Source of the DNA: Chromatiales bacterium
Lineage (GTDB): Bacteria > Pseudomonadota > Gammaproteobacteria > UBA6429 > Thiohalophilaceae
Length of the DNA: 6,167 bases
Reading direction: 5' to 3'
NCBI GenBank assembly: GCA_027057985.1
Contig: JALUTJ010000079.1
Span: 1 to 6,167, forward strand
This document shows positions 1 to 5,970 of the stretch, piece after piece. The notes under the pieces were generated by a model. It did no database searches, had not been told where the DNA came from, and saw nothing but the letters and a program-made list of their open reading frames with translations. Each line of letters opens with the position of its first letter. The stretch's first letter is position 1. A program made the translations under genes and the position numbers.

Positions 1-1284
1 CGTTTATCTAGCCTGCGCAAAATGGCAGGTAAAGCAACAGAAGATTTCGTTGCAACCAGCAAGAAAGAAGTGTTGCAGGCTGAAACTATCAGCATGGATG
101 CAAAAGACTATTTCAATATGGGGACAGCTGCGATTGCGGCTAATCTGAAGTTGTATGATGAAGTCATGAAAGTATTAACCAGTGTGCTGGAGCAAAGAGA
201 AGCAGATTTACAGAATACCATTGTCCGTTATATCTCTCTCAGCCTGTTATTGTTACTGGCAGCACTGTATATCTTTGCCGGGTTCTATCGCAGTATGATG
301 ACATCCATCAACCGTATCAAAGATGCGGTTCATGTCATGGCAGAGGGGGATCTGACAGCAAAAGTTGAACTGGAAGCGAAAGATGAAATGTTATTGATTG
401 CCACTGATATGAATATGATGATTGAAAAAATCAATGCCCTGGTGTCACAGGTTATCAGTGCTACTAACCAGGTGGTGATTTCAGCCGATCAATCCGGTGC
501 CGCTGCAGAAGATGCCCGGGATGGTGTCAACCAGCAAAATGCCGAGCTGGAACAGATCGCCACCGCGATGAATGAAATGTCGGCCACGGTACACGAAGTT
601 GCCAATAATGCTTCCAGTACAGCAGAAGCCACCCGTAATGCGGATAAGCAGGCCAATAATGGACGTAGTGTTGTGAATCAGACGGTTGAGTCCATCAATA
701 CGCTGGCTACTGAAATGCAACAGGCCAGTGCAGTTATCAAGCAGCTTGAAGCTGATAGTGAAAGCATCGGTTCGGTACTGGATGTGATTCGCGGTATTGC
801 CGAGCAGACCAACCTGCTGGCACTGAATGCCGCGATTGAAGCCGCACGTGCCGGTGAACAGGGTCGCGGTTTTGCCGTGGTTGCCGATGAGGTGCGTACT
901 CTTGCCAGCCGTACCCAGGATTCCACCGAGGAAATCCAGAATATGATTGAAAAGTTACAGTCCGGTTCACGTAACGCGGTGAAGGTCATGGAAGAAGGGA
1001 CACAGCAGACTGTGAAGACGGTTGAACAGGCTGCTGAAGCTGGCTCTGCACTGCAGTCCATTACCGATGCGGTTGATTATATTACGCAGATGAATGAACA
1101 GATTGCGAGCGCTGCTGAAGAGCAAAGCAGTGTTGCCGAAGAAATTAATCGCAACGTGGTTAATGTGCGAGACATTGCAGAACATACTGCTGAAAATACT
1201 AACCAGTCTGCACAGAGTAGTGTGGCGCTAAAAGGGGTTGCGGCCCAGTTACAAAGCCTGGTAGCTGAGTTTAAAGTTAATTAA
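1..1284 (+). CDS. Methyl-accepting chemotaxis protein, C-terminal part (5' end outside window)
   Basis: This is an inner-membrane chemoreceptor that passes ligand signals to CheA/CheW and so to the flagellar or another Che-controlled output. The frame is open to the left edge (seven codons precede the Met at 22), so the true start and first membrane segment lie outside the window. Numbering from the Met at 22, residues 1-68 are a mostly helical, probably periplasmic segment, 69-88 a Leu-rich transmembrane helix, about 89-145 a HAMP domain, and 150-420 a long coiled coil. The conserved hairpin tip is at about 259-295 ([19 protein letters not shown], then [12 protein letters not shown]). About 141 residues follow the tip Glu279, which fits the long 40-helix receptor class (inference). 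The protein ends AEFKVN, with no NWETF-like pentapeptide for CheR/CheB tethering. The ligand cannot be told from this fragment. Family assignment is very secure. Confidence 0.97.
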   Translation, partial: RLSSLRKMAGKATEDFVATSKKEVLQAETISMDAKDYFNMGTAAIAANLKLYDEVMKVLTSVLEQREADLQNTIVRYISLSLLLLLAALYIFAGFYRSMMTSINRIKDAVHVMAEGDLTAKVELEAKDEMLLIATDMNMMIEKINALVSQVISATNQVVISADQSGAAAEDARDGVNQQNAELEQIATAMNEMSATVHEVANNASSTAEATRNADKQANNGRSVVNQTVESINTLATEMQQASAVIKQLEADSESIGSVLDVIRGIAEQTNLLALNAAIEAARAGEQGRGFAVVADEVRTLASRTQDSTEEIQNMIEKLQSGSRNAVKVMEEGTQQTVKTVEQAAEAGSALQSITDAVDYITQMNEQIASAAEEQSSVAEEINRNVVNVRDIAEHTAENTNQSAQSSVALKGVAAQLQSLVAEFKVN

Positions 1285-1293
1285 CCCGTCAGA

Positions 1294-1309
1294 CTGATAC
1301 ACTTATCAG
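1294..1309. terminator. Small inverted repeat between convergent genes; possible weak terminator
   Basis: CTGATA (1294-1299) and TATCAG (1304-1309) form a perfect 6-bp stem with a 4-nt CACT loop. It lies between the chemoreceptor stop (1284) and the pteridine reductase stop, and its right arm overlaps the reductase stop codon (TCA at 1306-1308). Position suits a bidirectional terminator. However, the stem is short and AT-rich, and there is no clear T-tract on either side, so the function is a guess. Confidence 0.25.
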
Positions 1310-2061
1310 GAATTAAGACTACGCCCACCATCGACCGCGAGTATCTGGCCAGTGACATAATTGGCATCATTGACCAGGTATTCGATGGCACGGGCAATAT
1401 CATCGGGTTCACCCTGGCGCTTTAAAAAAGTGCGTGAAACGATGCGTTGCTGCGTGACCTCATCCATGTTTTCCGGCCAGAGGATAGCGCCGGGCGCTAC
1501 GCCATTCACCCTCACCTTGGGGCCGAGTTCACAGGCCAGTGACTTTGTCATCATAACCAGTCCGGCCTTGGCCATACTGTAAACCGGGTAGTTTTTTAGT
1601 GGGCGTTCGGCATGAATATCCACGATATTGACGATACAGCCAGATTGCTTCTTCAAGTGGGGAGCCGCCGCCTGCGAAAGAAAGAACGGAGCCTTGAGGT
1701 TTGAGCCCATCAGGTCATCCCATTGATCTTCGCTGACCTTACCAATTGGTGTTGGGTAAAAGCTGGAAGCATTATTGATCAGTACATCCAGTCGTCCCCA
1801 GGCCTTGACGGCCTCTTCAACCAGTGTGTTAAGGCCGGCGGTGGCATGCAGATCGGCCTGGATCAGTACCACGGAATTTTCACGCTCATCATTGAGGATC
1901 TGTTGCAGTGCCTGGGCAGCCTTGCGTGAGCTGCGGTAGTGCAGGACGATATTCATACCACTGCGGTGCAGGCGTTTTGCCGTGCGTGCGCCAATGCGGT
2001 GGGCAGCGCCGGTAATTAAAGCCACTTTTGTTTCATTATTCTGCGGCAGGCCATCTTGCAT
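1306..2061 (-). CDS. Pteridine reductase (short-chain dehydrogenase/reductase family, PTR1-like)
   Basis: Cytoplasmic NAD(P)H-dependent reductase that by family reduces dihydro- or oxidised pterins to the tetrahydro form, linked to folate or pterin cofactor supply. It has 251 residues, typical for the family. The pteridine-reductase form of the nucleotide-binding motif is TGAAHRIG (17-24), the TGxxxRxG pattern. NNASS is at 96-100, and the catalytic Tyr161 and Lys165 sit in YSMAK. The usual catalytic Ser is replaced by Asp148 (IVDIH), as in PTR1-type enzymes. GVAPGAILWPE (187-197) and the C-terminal VDGGRSL also fit. The ATG at 2061 has a strong GGAGG (plus-strand 2071-2075) 9 nt upstream; an ATG 4 nt earlier is out of frame and opens only a short ORF. 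The gene is divergent from the methyltransferase and converges on the chemoreceptor. It resembles the PTR1-like group more than E. coli FolM, so no symbol is given; the substrate is unproven. Confidence 0.92.
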   Translation of the reverse strand: MQDGLPQNNETKVALITGAAHRIGARTAKRLHRSGMNIVLHYRSSRKAAQALQQILNDERENSVVLIQADLHATAGLNTLVEEAVKAWGRLDVLINNASSFYPTPIGKVSEDQWDDLMGSNLKAPFFLSQAAAPHLKKQSGCIVNIVDIHAERPLKNYPVYSMAKAGLVMMTKSLACELGPKVRVNGVAPGAILWPENMDEVTQQRIVSRTFLKRQGEPDDIARAIEYLVNDANYVTGQILAVDGGRSLNS

Positions 2062-2088
2062 ACATGTTATCCTCCGGGTTATTTATTT

Positions 2089-2117
2089 ACTGTAACATAG
2101 CCACCGGATTTCGTCAG
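2089..2117 (-). promoter_or_regulatory. Putative sigma70-type promoter for the pteridine reductase gene
   Basis: On the minus strand a -35-like CTGACG (2117-2112) lies exactly 17 nt from a -10-like TACAGT (2094-2089). Each matches the consensus at 4 of 6 positions. Transcription would begin near 2082, giving a leader of about 20 nt that carries the GGAGG ribosome-binding site. The whole 61-bp divergent gap must also hold the promoter for the methyltransferase, so the two probably overlap. On the plus strand TAACAT (2093-2098) is a weak -10 candidate without a good -35. Confidence 0.4.
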
Positions 2118-2122
2118 TTTTT

Positions 2123-3331
2123 ATGCCAGCGACACCTTATTCAGAAGAACTTTATCGCAGCAGTGTTGAAAGCAAAACCCTGCCCGCAGCCACTGCCGAG
2201 GCCCAGGTCCATAGCGAAAAACTGATCGCCTTTGTTCACAATGAAATCGACAGTAACGGTGGGGCGATCTCTTTCCAGGACTATATGCAGCATGTGCTTT
2301 ATGCACCGGGGCTGGGTTATTATTCAGCAGGGAGTACCAAGCTGGGTGATGAGGGTGACTTTATTACCGCCCCGGAAATATCGCACCTGTTTTCACAGGC
2401 ACTGGCCAATGCCATCCTGCCGGTATTGAAGTCGCACCCTTTTATTCTTGAGGTCGGTGCCGGCCGTGGCAGGATGGCAGCAGATATGCTTGCCTGGTTG
2501 CAGCAAGAAAATACACTGCCGGATAAATACTATCTTCTTGAGCTTAGTGCCGATCTGCAACAAAGACAGAAAGCAACCATTGCTGAACAGGTGCCTGAAC
2601 TGCTACAGCGAGTAGAGTGGCTACAGGCTTTACCGGAAAAATTTTCCGGGGTGGTTCTGGGGAATGAGTTACTCGATGCCATGCCGGTACAGCTGTTCCT
2701 GAAAAAAAATGGTGAGTTTCTCGAACATTTTGTTGGCTGGGAGAAAGAGCATTTTGTTAGCATCCTTAAGCCAGCAGGAGATCGTTTACGGCATCGGCTG
2801 GAGGAAATCGAAGAGGCAAGGGGAGAAGTCTTTGCCGAAGGTTATCACTCGGAAGTCAATTTTGCGGCAGAAGATTTTATCCGCAGTATGGCGCAAAGCC
2901 TGCAGCAGGGCATCATGATTTTTATCGACTATGGTTTTCCCCGCCACGAGTATTATCACCCACAACGCCACGGCGGCACCCTGATGTGTCATTACCGGCA
3001 TCGTGCCCATCCGGATCCGTTTGTTTATCCGGGGCTGCAGGATATTACTGCACATGTCGATTTTACTGCCATGGCCGATGCAGCACTGGAAAGTGGCATG
3101 AAGGTAACCGGCTACACCAACCAGGCTGGTTTCCTGATGGGCGCAGGTTTGCTGGAGTTACCTGCGTTGCAGCAACAGGATACTGAAAAGCAGATTGCAC
3201 TTGCTAACCAGATAAAAAAACTCACCCTGCCACATGAAATGGGTGAACTGTTCAAGGTTATCGCTTTCAGTAAGCAATGTGATATTCCTCTGCCGGCTTT
3301 TGCGCTACGTGACCTGCGGGAATATTTATAA
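2123..3331 (+). CDS. SAM-dependent methyltransferase, MidA/NDUFAF7 family (DUF185)
   Basis: Member of the class I methyltransferase family whose mitochondrial member NDUFAF7 methylates an arginine of a complex I subunit and whose Dictyostelium member is MidA. The bacterial substrate is not established. It has 402 residues, full length for the family. Family landmarks appear in order: YAPGLGYY (60-67), GDFITAPEIS (78-87), the SAM-binding LEVGAGRGR (109-117), the acidic YLLELS (137-142), GNELLDAMP (180-188), IDYGFPRHEY (268-277), and the block from GGTLMCHYRHR (284-294) to DITAHVDF (307-314). The ATG at 2123 is the only sensible start: the next in-frame Met (55) falls inside conserved sequence. 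No Shine-Dalgarno is visible; the leader just before ATG is CAGTTTTT, so initiation may be weak or leaderless. It is divergent from the pteridine reductase. No complex I genes are in view, so a role in respiratory complex assembly is only analogy. Confidence 0.93.
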   Translation: MPATPYSEELYRSSVESKTLPAATAEAQVHSEKLIAFVHNEIDSNGGAISFQDYMQHVLYAPGLGYYSAGSTKLGDEGDFITAPEISHLFSQALANAILPVLKSHPFILEVGAGRGRMAADMLAWLQQENTLPDKYYLLELSADLQQRQKATIAEQVPELLQRVEWLQALPEKFSGVVLGNELLDAMPVQLFLKKNGEFLEHFVGWEKEHFVSILKPAGDRLRHRLEEIEEARGEVFAEGYHSEVNFAAEDFIRSMAQSLQQGIMIFIDYGFPRHEYYHPQRHGGTLMCHYRHRAHPDPFVYPGLQDITAHVDFTAMADAALESGMKVTGYTNQAGFLMGAGLLELPALQQQDTEKQIALANQIKKLTLPHEMGELFKVIAFSKQCDIPLPAFALRDLREYL

Positions 3332-3367
3332 TTTTTTAGCAGCTGCCTGGTTATCGCTTATCGGTAG

Positions 3368-3385
3368 GTCAGACTAAAGTCTGAC
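3368..3385. repeat. Perfect 8-bp palindromic stem-loop (GTCAGACT/AGTCTGAC)
   Basis: GTCAGACT (3368-3375) and AGTCTGAC (3378-3385) are perfect reverse complements separated by AA; as RNA this is a stem of about 7 bp with a 4-nt loop. It starts 37 bp after the methyltransferase stop codon. It could help end or stabilise that transcript, but the bases after it (AGTAAAATATTT) lack a clean T-tract, so a repeat-type hairpin is the safer call. Confidence 0.6.
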
Positions 3386-3424
3386 AGTAAAATATTTCTC
3401 AAGCAGCCATTCAGGAAGTAGCAG

Positions 3425-3450
3425 GTCGGCTCAAGCGAAGCGGAGCCGAC
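3425..3450. repeat. REP-like 26-nt hairpin, copy 1
   Basis: GTCGGCTC (3425-3432) and GAGCCGAC (3443-3450) form a perfect 8-bp GC-rich stem around a 10-nt loop AAGCGAAGCG. A second copy in the same orientation lies at 3640-3665, identical at 23 of 26 positions. There is no T-tract on either side, so this copy is not a classic terminator. Confidence 0.7.
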
Positions 3451-3469
3451 AAATCAAAATGTCTTCTAC

Positions 3470-3582
3470 GGATATTTTCTCGCAAAACGTTATTCACGAC
3501 ACGCTATGCGCCATCCCTGGCCGCTCGACGATTTCATCCCTGAAATCGACGGTCGTTCATAACATTTTGCTGCAAAATATCC
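3470..3582. repeat. Composite imperfect palindrome of 113 bp with two internal hairpins
   Basis: The outer arms 3470-3500 and 3552-3582 are reverse complements at 25 of 31 positions; conserved blocks in the left arm are GGATATTTT, GCAAAA, GTTAT and ACGAC. The 51 bp between them hold two smaller hairpins sharing the core CATCCCTG: GCCA-TCCC-TGGC (3510-3521) and the perfect CGATTTCA-TCCC-TGAAATCG (3529-3548). Both expose the same TCCC loop. The unit is bracketed by the two direct copies of the 26-nt hairpin. It resembles a miniature dispersed repeat; no target-site duplication was found by eye. Confidence 0.6.
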
Positions 3583-3613
3583 TGTTATGAGCAATAAATA
3601 AATCTTTGCATGA

Positions 3614-3632
3614 TCTGTGCCTCTGCGGTGAA
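3614..3632 (-). repeat. Short GCAGAGGCACAG-type dispersed motif
   Basis: Read on the minus strand this is TTCACCGCAGAGGCACAGA. Closely similar strings (CACCGCAGAGGCGCAGAG and variants) recur between genes in many environmental proteobacteria, from general recollection and not from a search. A related motif in the same orientation lies at 3723-3745. Function unknown. Confidence 0.4.
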
Positions 3633-3666
3633 AAAAGTTGTCGGCTCAAGTGAAGTGGAGCCGGCA
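3631..3666 (-). terminator. Candidate intrinsic terminator for leftward transcription, formed by hairpin copy 2
   Basis: On the minus strand the stem-loop is TGCCGGCTC, a 10-nt loop, then GAGCCGACA: 9 bp including one G-T wobble. After a 2-nt gap come six T residues (plus-strand A tract 3631-3636). That is the order expected of a Rho-independent terminator reading leftward. No minus-strand gene ends directly here. The nearest is rimO, about 1 kb away, whose transcript would have to run antisense through uppP to reach it. The stem is modest, so the call is tentative. Confidence 0.35.
3640..3665. repeat. REP-like 26-nt hairpin, copy 2
   Basis: GTCGGCTC (3640-3647) pairs with GAGCCGGC (3658-3665) around the loop AAGTGAAGTG, with one G-T pair. 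It differs from copy 1 at three positions: two C-to-T changes in the loop and one A-to-G change in the right arm. The right arm can instead pair with sequence just downstream: CCGGC (3661-3665) with GCCGG (3671-3675) around ATACA. Two mutually exclusive hairpins are therefore possible. Confidence 0.65.
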
Positions 3667-3684
3667 TACAGCCGGGTTAATTAT

Positions 3685-3716
3685 GTTGGCTCCGTCGCCC
3701 TGCTCCTTGGGCCAAC
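3685..3716. repeat. Related 32-nt hairpin in inverted orientation, copy 3
   Basis: GTTGGCTC (3685-3692) pairs with GGGCCAAC (3709-3716) with one G-T wobble. Read on the minus strand it starts GTTGGCCCAAG and ends CGGAGCCAAC, matching the ends of copies 1 and 2 (GTCGGCTCAAG and GGAGCCGAC or GGAGCCGGC), but its loop is longer. It appears to be a diverged member of the same family, oriented opposite to the other two. Confidence 0.5.
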
Positions 3717-3722
3717 CTACGA

Positions 3723-3745
3723 CCATCTCTGCGTCCTTTGCGTTT
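3723..3745 (-). repeat. Second GCAGAG-type dispersed motif
   Basis: On the minus strand the core is AAACGCAAAGGACGCAGAG, followed by ATGG. It shares the GCAGAG core and orientation with 3614-3632, and both have the look of an interspersed motif common between genes in environmental bacteria (recollection, not a search). It ends about 20 bp before the uppP promoter. Confidence 0.4.
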
Positions 3746-3767
3746 AAATGAATGTACAAAATTTATT

Positions 3768-3796
3768 CTGACGAAAAGAATGAAAGCAGTTAAAAT
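3768..3796 (+). promoter_or_regulatory. Putative sigma70-type promoter of uppP
   Basis: CTGACG (3768-3773, 4 of 6 to the -35 consensus) is separated by 17 nt from TAAAAT (3791-3796, 5 of 6 to the -10 consensus). Initiation would fall near 3803, leaving about 30 nt of leader that includes the AAGGA (3822-3826) ribosome-binding site. It lies just outside the repeat-filled part of the gap, so uppP keeps its own promoter despite the repeats. Confidence 0.5.
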
Positions 3797-3832
3797 ACCT
3801 GTACGATTTATTTTACCGTTTAAGGAAAAAGC

Positions 3833-4639
3833 ATGTTTTTCTGGCAGATTGTCATACTGGCGCTGGTGCAGGGGTTAACCGAATTTCTCCCCATCTCCAG
3901 CTCGGCTCATCTGATTCTTGTCCCGGTTTTAAGTGACTGGCCGGATCAGGGCCTGGCTTTCGATGTGGTGATGCACGTGGGAACCTTAAGCGCGGTGATC
4001 TGGTATTTCAGAAAAGATGTGATAAAGCTCGGTACAGACTGGACACGTTCCTGTTTACAGAAAAAACAGGTGGGTGAAAGTAATCTTGCCTGGACCGTGT
4101 TGCTGGCTACGATACCGGTCGCGGTGGCTGGCCTGTTATTAAATGATTTTGTTGACACAGAATTGCGTTCGCCAGTGGTGATTGCCTGGGCCACCATTGG
4201 TTTTGGTCTGTTACTGGGCGCATCAGAACTGTTTGCCATTAAAACTCGTGCACATCTGGGTGAGCATCAGGTCGGTTTAGGGAAAGGCATGCTGATTGGG
4301 CTTGCCCAGGCGATAGCCCTGATCCCCGGTACTTCCCGCTCCGGTATTACCATGACTGCGGGACTTTTTCTTGGCCTGAATCGGCAGGGTGCCGCCCGTT
4401 TTTCTTTTCTGTTATCGATCCCGGTTATTCTGCTTGCGGGTGCTTATAAAACCATGAAGCTGATTATGCAGGGCAATGGTGTGGACTGGTTTGCCCTGGG
4501 GCTGGGTTATGTCCTCTCCGCGGTATCGGCTTACCTTTGTATCCATTACTTTCTAAAGTTGCTGGATCGCATCAGCCTGTTTCCTTTCGTGGCTTACCGT
4601 CTGCTGCAGGGGATCATACTTTTATATATCTTCAGTTAA
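3833..4639 (+). CDS. uppP: Undecaprenyl-diphosphatase (BacA/UppP family)
   Basis: Integral inner-membrane enzyme that dephosphorylates undecaprenyl diphosphate to the monophosphate carrier reused in peptidoglycan and other envelope polymer synthesis. Extra copies give bacitracin resistance in E. coli, hence the older name bacA. The 268 residues match the usual length (about 265-275). The catalytic signature is present: Q13-G-L-T-E17, the family's (E/Q)xxxE motif, then FLPISSSAH with His26, and PGTSRSGIT at 165-173 with Arg169. The rest is a series of hydrophobic helices, including about 85-103, 115-132, 177-205 and 218-240, with a short C-terminal helix ending LLYIFS. The ATG at 3833 has AAGGA 6 nt upstream, and the motif position near the N-terminus supports it. 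It stands alone on its strand and converges on rimO with only 2 bp between stop codons. Confidence 0.97.
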   Translation: MFFWQIVILALVQGLTEFLPISSSAHLILVPVLSDWPDQGLAFDVVMHVGTLSAVIWYFRKDVIKLGTDWTRSCLQKKQVGESNLAWTVLLATIPVAVAGLLLNDFVDTELRSPVVIAWATIGFGLLLGASELFAIKTRAHLGEHQVGLGKGMLIGLAQAIALIPGTSRSGITMTAGLFLGLNRQGAARFSFLLSIPVILLAGAYKTMKLIMQGNGVDWFALGLGYVLSAVSAYLCIHYFLKLLDRISLFPFVAYRLLQGIILLYIFS

Positions 4640-4641
4640 AA

Positions 4642-5970
4642 TTAGTCTTCATCGAGTGGTCGGGCAATCAGGTCATGCTCGGTCGTGGCAACAATACGGA
4701 CATCGACAAAGTCACCGGGTTGTACATCTTCAAAGCCATCGAGGATCACTTCACCATCGATTTCAGGTGCATCGGCTTTTGAGCGCGCCAGTACCAGTCC
4801 TTCTTCACTGTAACTGTCTACCAGCACAGTCATGGTCTGGCCGATTTTCTTTTCCAGCTTGTTAGCGCTGATTTCAGCCTGTAACTGCATAAAGCGTTGT
4901 AGCCGCTCCTGCTGGATTTCTTCGGCAACAAAGTTACCCAGCTCGTTGGCTTTAGCACCTTCAACCGGCGAATAGGCAAAGGCGCCAACACGATCCAGTT
5001 GTGCTTCTTCAAGAAAATCCAGCAGCATTTCAAAGTCATCCTCGGTTTCACCGGGGAAGCCAACAATAAAAGTAGAACGCAGGGTAATATCAGGGCAGAT
5101 ACTGCGCCAGCGCTTTATCCGTTCCAGGGTTTGATCGATTTTACCCGGGCGCTTCATGGCGCGGAGAATAGACGGACTGGCATGTTGCAAAGGAATATCC
5201 AGGTAAGGCAGAATTTTTCCTTCGGCCATTAGAGGAATCACATCATCAACATGTGGATAGGGATAAACATAATGCAGTCGTACCCATGCACCCAGCTCGC
5301 CCAGCGCTGCGGCAAGATGCGTCATATGCGTCTTGATCGGTTTACCACCCCAGAAACCGGTGCGATTTTTGATATCGATACCATAGGCACTGGTGTCCTG
5401 CGAGATAACCAGTAATTCCTTAACCCCGCTGTTGACCAGGTTCTCGGCTTCCTGCATCACTTCACCAATATCACGACTGACAAGATCTCCTCTGAGTGCC
5501 GGAATAATGCAGAAGGTACAGCGATGGTTACAGCCTTCAGAAATTTTCAGATAGGCATAATGTTTTGGAGTTAGCTTGATGCCGGCATTCGGTACCAGAT
5601 CAGAAAATGGATCATGTGGTTTTGGCAGATGATCGTGAACGATCTGCATCACTTCATTCGCCGCATGGGGACCGGTGACGGCGAGTACATTGGGATAAGC
5701 GGTTTCAACCACGCCTTCCTTTGCACCAAGACAGCCGGTAACAATGACCTTGCCATTTTCATTCAGCGCTTCACCAATGGCTTCCATGGATTCTTCCACG
5801 GCCGACTCGATAAAGCCGCAGGTATTTACCACTACCAGTTGGGCATCATCATAGCTGTCGGTGATTTCATAACCTTCAGCACGAAGCTGGGTAATGATAT
5901 GCTCTGAATCCACCAGCGCCTTGGGACAACCCAGGCTGATAAAGCCAACTCTTGGTGCGGTACTACTCAC
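4642..5970 (-). CDS. rimO: Ribosomal protein S12 methylthiotransferase RimO
   Basis: Radical-SAM enzyme that adds a methylthio group to the beta carbon of the conserved aspartate of ribosomal protein S12 (Asp88 in E. coli numbering), using two 4Fe-4S clusters. It has 442 residues against 441 in E. coli. The N-terminal methylthiotransferase domain (about 7-115) carries its three cluster cysteines Cys15 ([11 protein letters not shown]), Cys51 (NTCGF) and Cys80 (TGCLGAKEG). The radical-SAM domain has Cys147, Cys151 and Cys154 ([14 protein letters not shown]), plus LDIPLQHAS (257-265) and [13 protein letters not shown] (301-313). A TRAM domain covers about 375-440. The [11 protein letters not shown] and [11 protein letters not shown] patterns favour RimO over the tRNA enzyme MiaB. 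The start is GTG at 5970, preceded by GGAG with 5-nt spacing; GTGA overlaps the stop of the upstream desaturase gene. Co-transcription is likely. Confidence 0.97.
   Translation of the reverse strand: MSSTAPRVGFISLGCPKALVDSEHIITQLRAEGYEITDSYDDAQLVVVNTCGFIESAVEESMEAIGEALNENGKVIVTGCLGAKEGVVETAYPNVLAVTGPHAANEVMQIVHDHLPKPHDPFSDLVPNAGIKLTPKHYAYLKISEGCNHRCTFCIIPALRGDLVSRDIGEVMQEAENLVNSGVKELLVISQDTSAYGIDIKNRTGFWGGKPIKTHMTHLAAALGELGAWVRLHYVYPYPHVDDVIPLMAEGKILPYLDIPLQHASPSILRAMKRPGKIDQTLERIKRWRSICPDITLRSTFIVGFPGETEDDFEMLLDFLEEAQLDRVGAFAYSPVEGAKANELGNFVAEEIQQERLQRFMQLQAEISANKLEKKIGQTMTVLVDSYSEEGLVLARSKADAPEIDGEVILDGFEDVQPGDFVDVRIVATTEHDLIARPLDED

Larger units (their letters stand above)
3332..3832. other. 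Gene-free 501-bp region filled with hairpin repeats
   Basis: No credible gene lies between the methyltransferase stop and uppP. The stretch holds at least five inverted repeats, two short GCAGAG-type motifs and, at its right end, the uppP promoter and ribosome-binding site. The separate elements are listed individually. Sequence of this texture (self-complementary, multi-copy motifs packed together) is typical of sites where REP-like or miniature non-autonomous elements accumulate. That is inference, because copies elsewhere in the genome cannot be seen from here. Confidence 0.8.

Noticed and set aside
678..1061. 127-codon open frame antisense to the chemoreceptor signalling domain
   Set aside because: It lies fully opposite a highly conserved coding region. 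Its product is Ser/Ala/Cys-rich with no recognisable domain, typical of an antisense shadow.
1288..1295. GTCAGACT after the chemoreceptor, identical to the left arm of the palindrome at 3368-3375
   Set aside because: Only eight bases match and the complementary arm is missing at 1288, so a chance match is more likely than a second repeat copy.
1470..1610. Loss of the catalytic serine in the pteridine reductase (Asp148 instead)
   Set aside because: Asp at this position is normal for PTR1-type pteridine reductases, so it supports the assignment and does not indicate a defect.
3332..3832. A possible small protein gene or CRISPR array in the gap
   Set aside because: No frame with a plausible start, ribosome-binding site and protein-like composition was seen. 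The repeats are irregularly spaced, of mixed orientation and too few for CRISPR.
3833..3900. Gln13 instead of Glu in the first catalytic motif of UppP
   Set aside because: The family motif is (E/Q)xxxE, so Gln is a known variant and does not indicate inactivation.
3946..4239. 97-codon antisense frame within uppP
   Set aside because: It is contained entirely in a confidently identified gene and shows no domain and no ribosome-binding site worth noting.
5614..5907. 97-codon plus-strand frame opposite the rimO N-terminal region
   Set aside because: Complement of conserved rimO codons; the product resembles no family I know.
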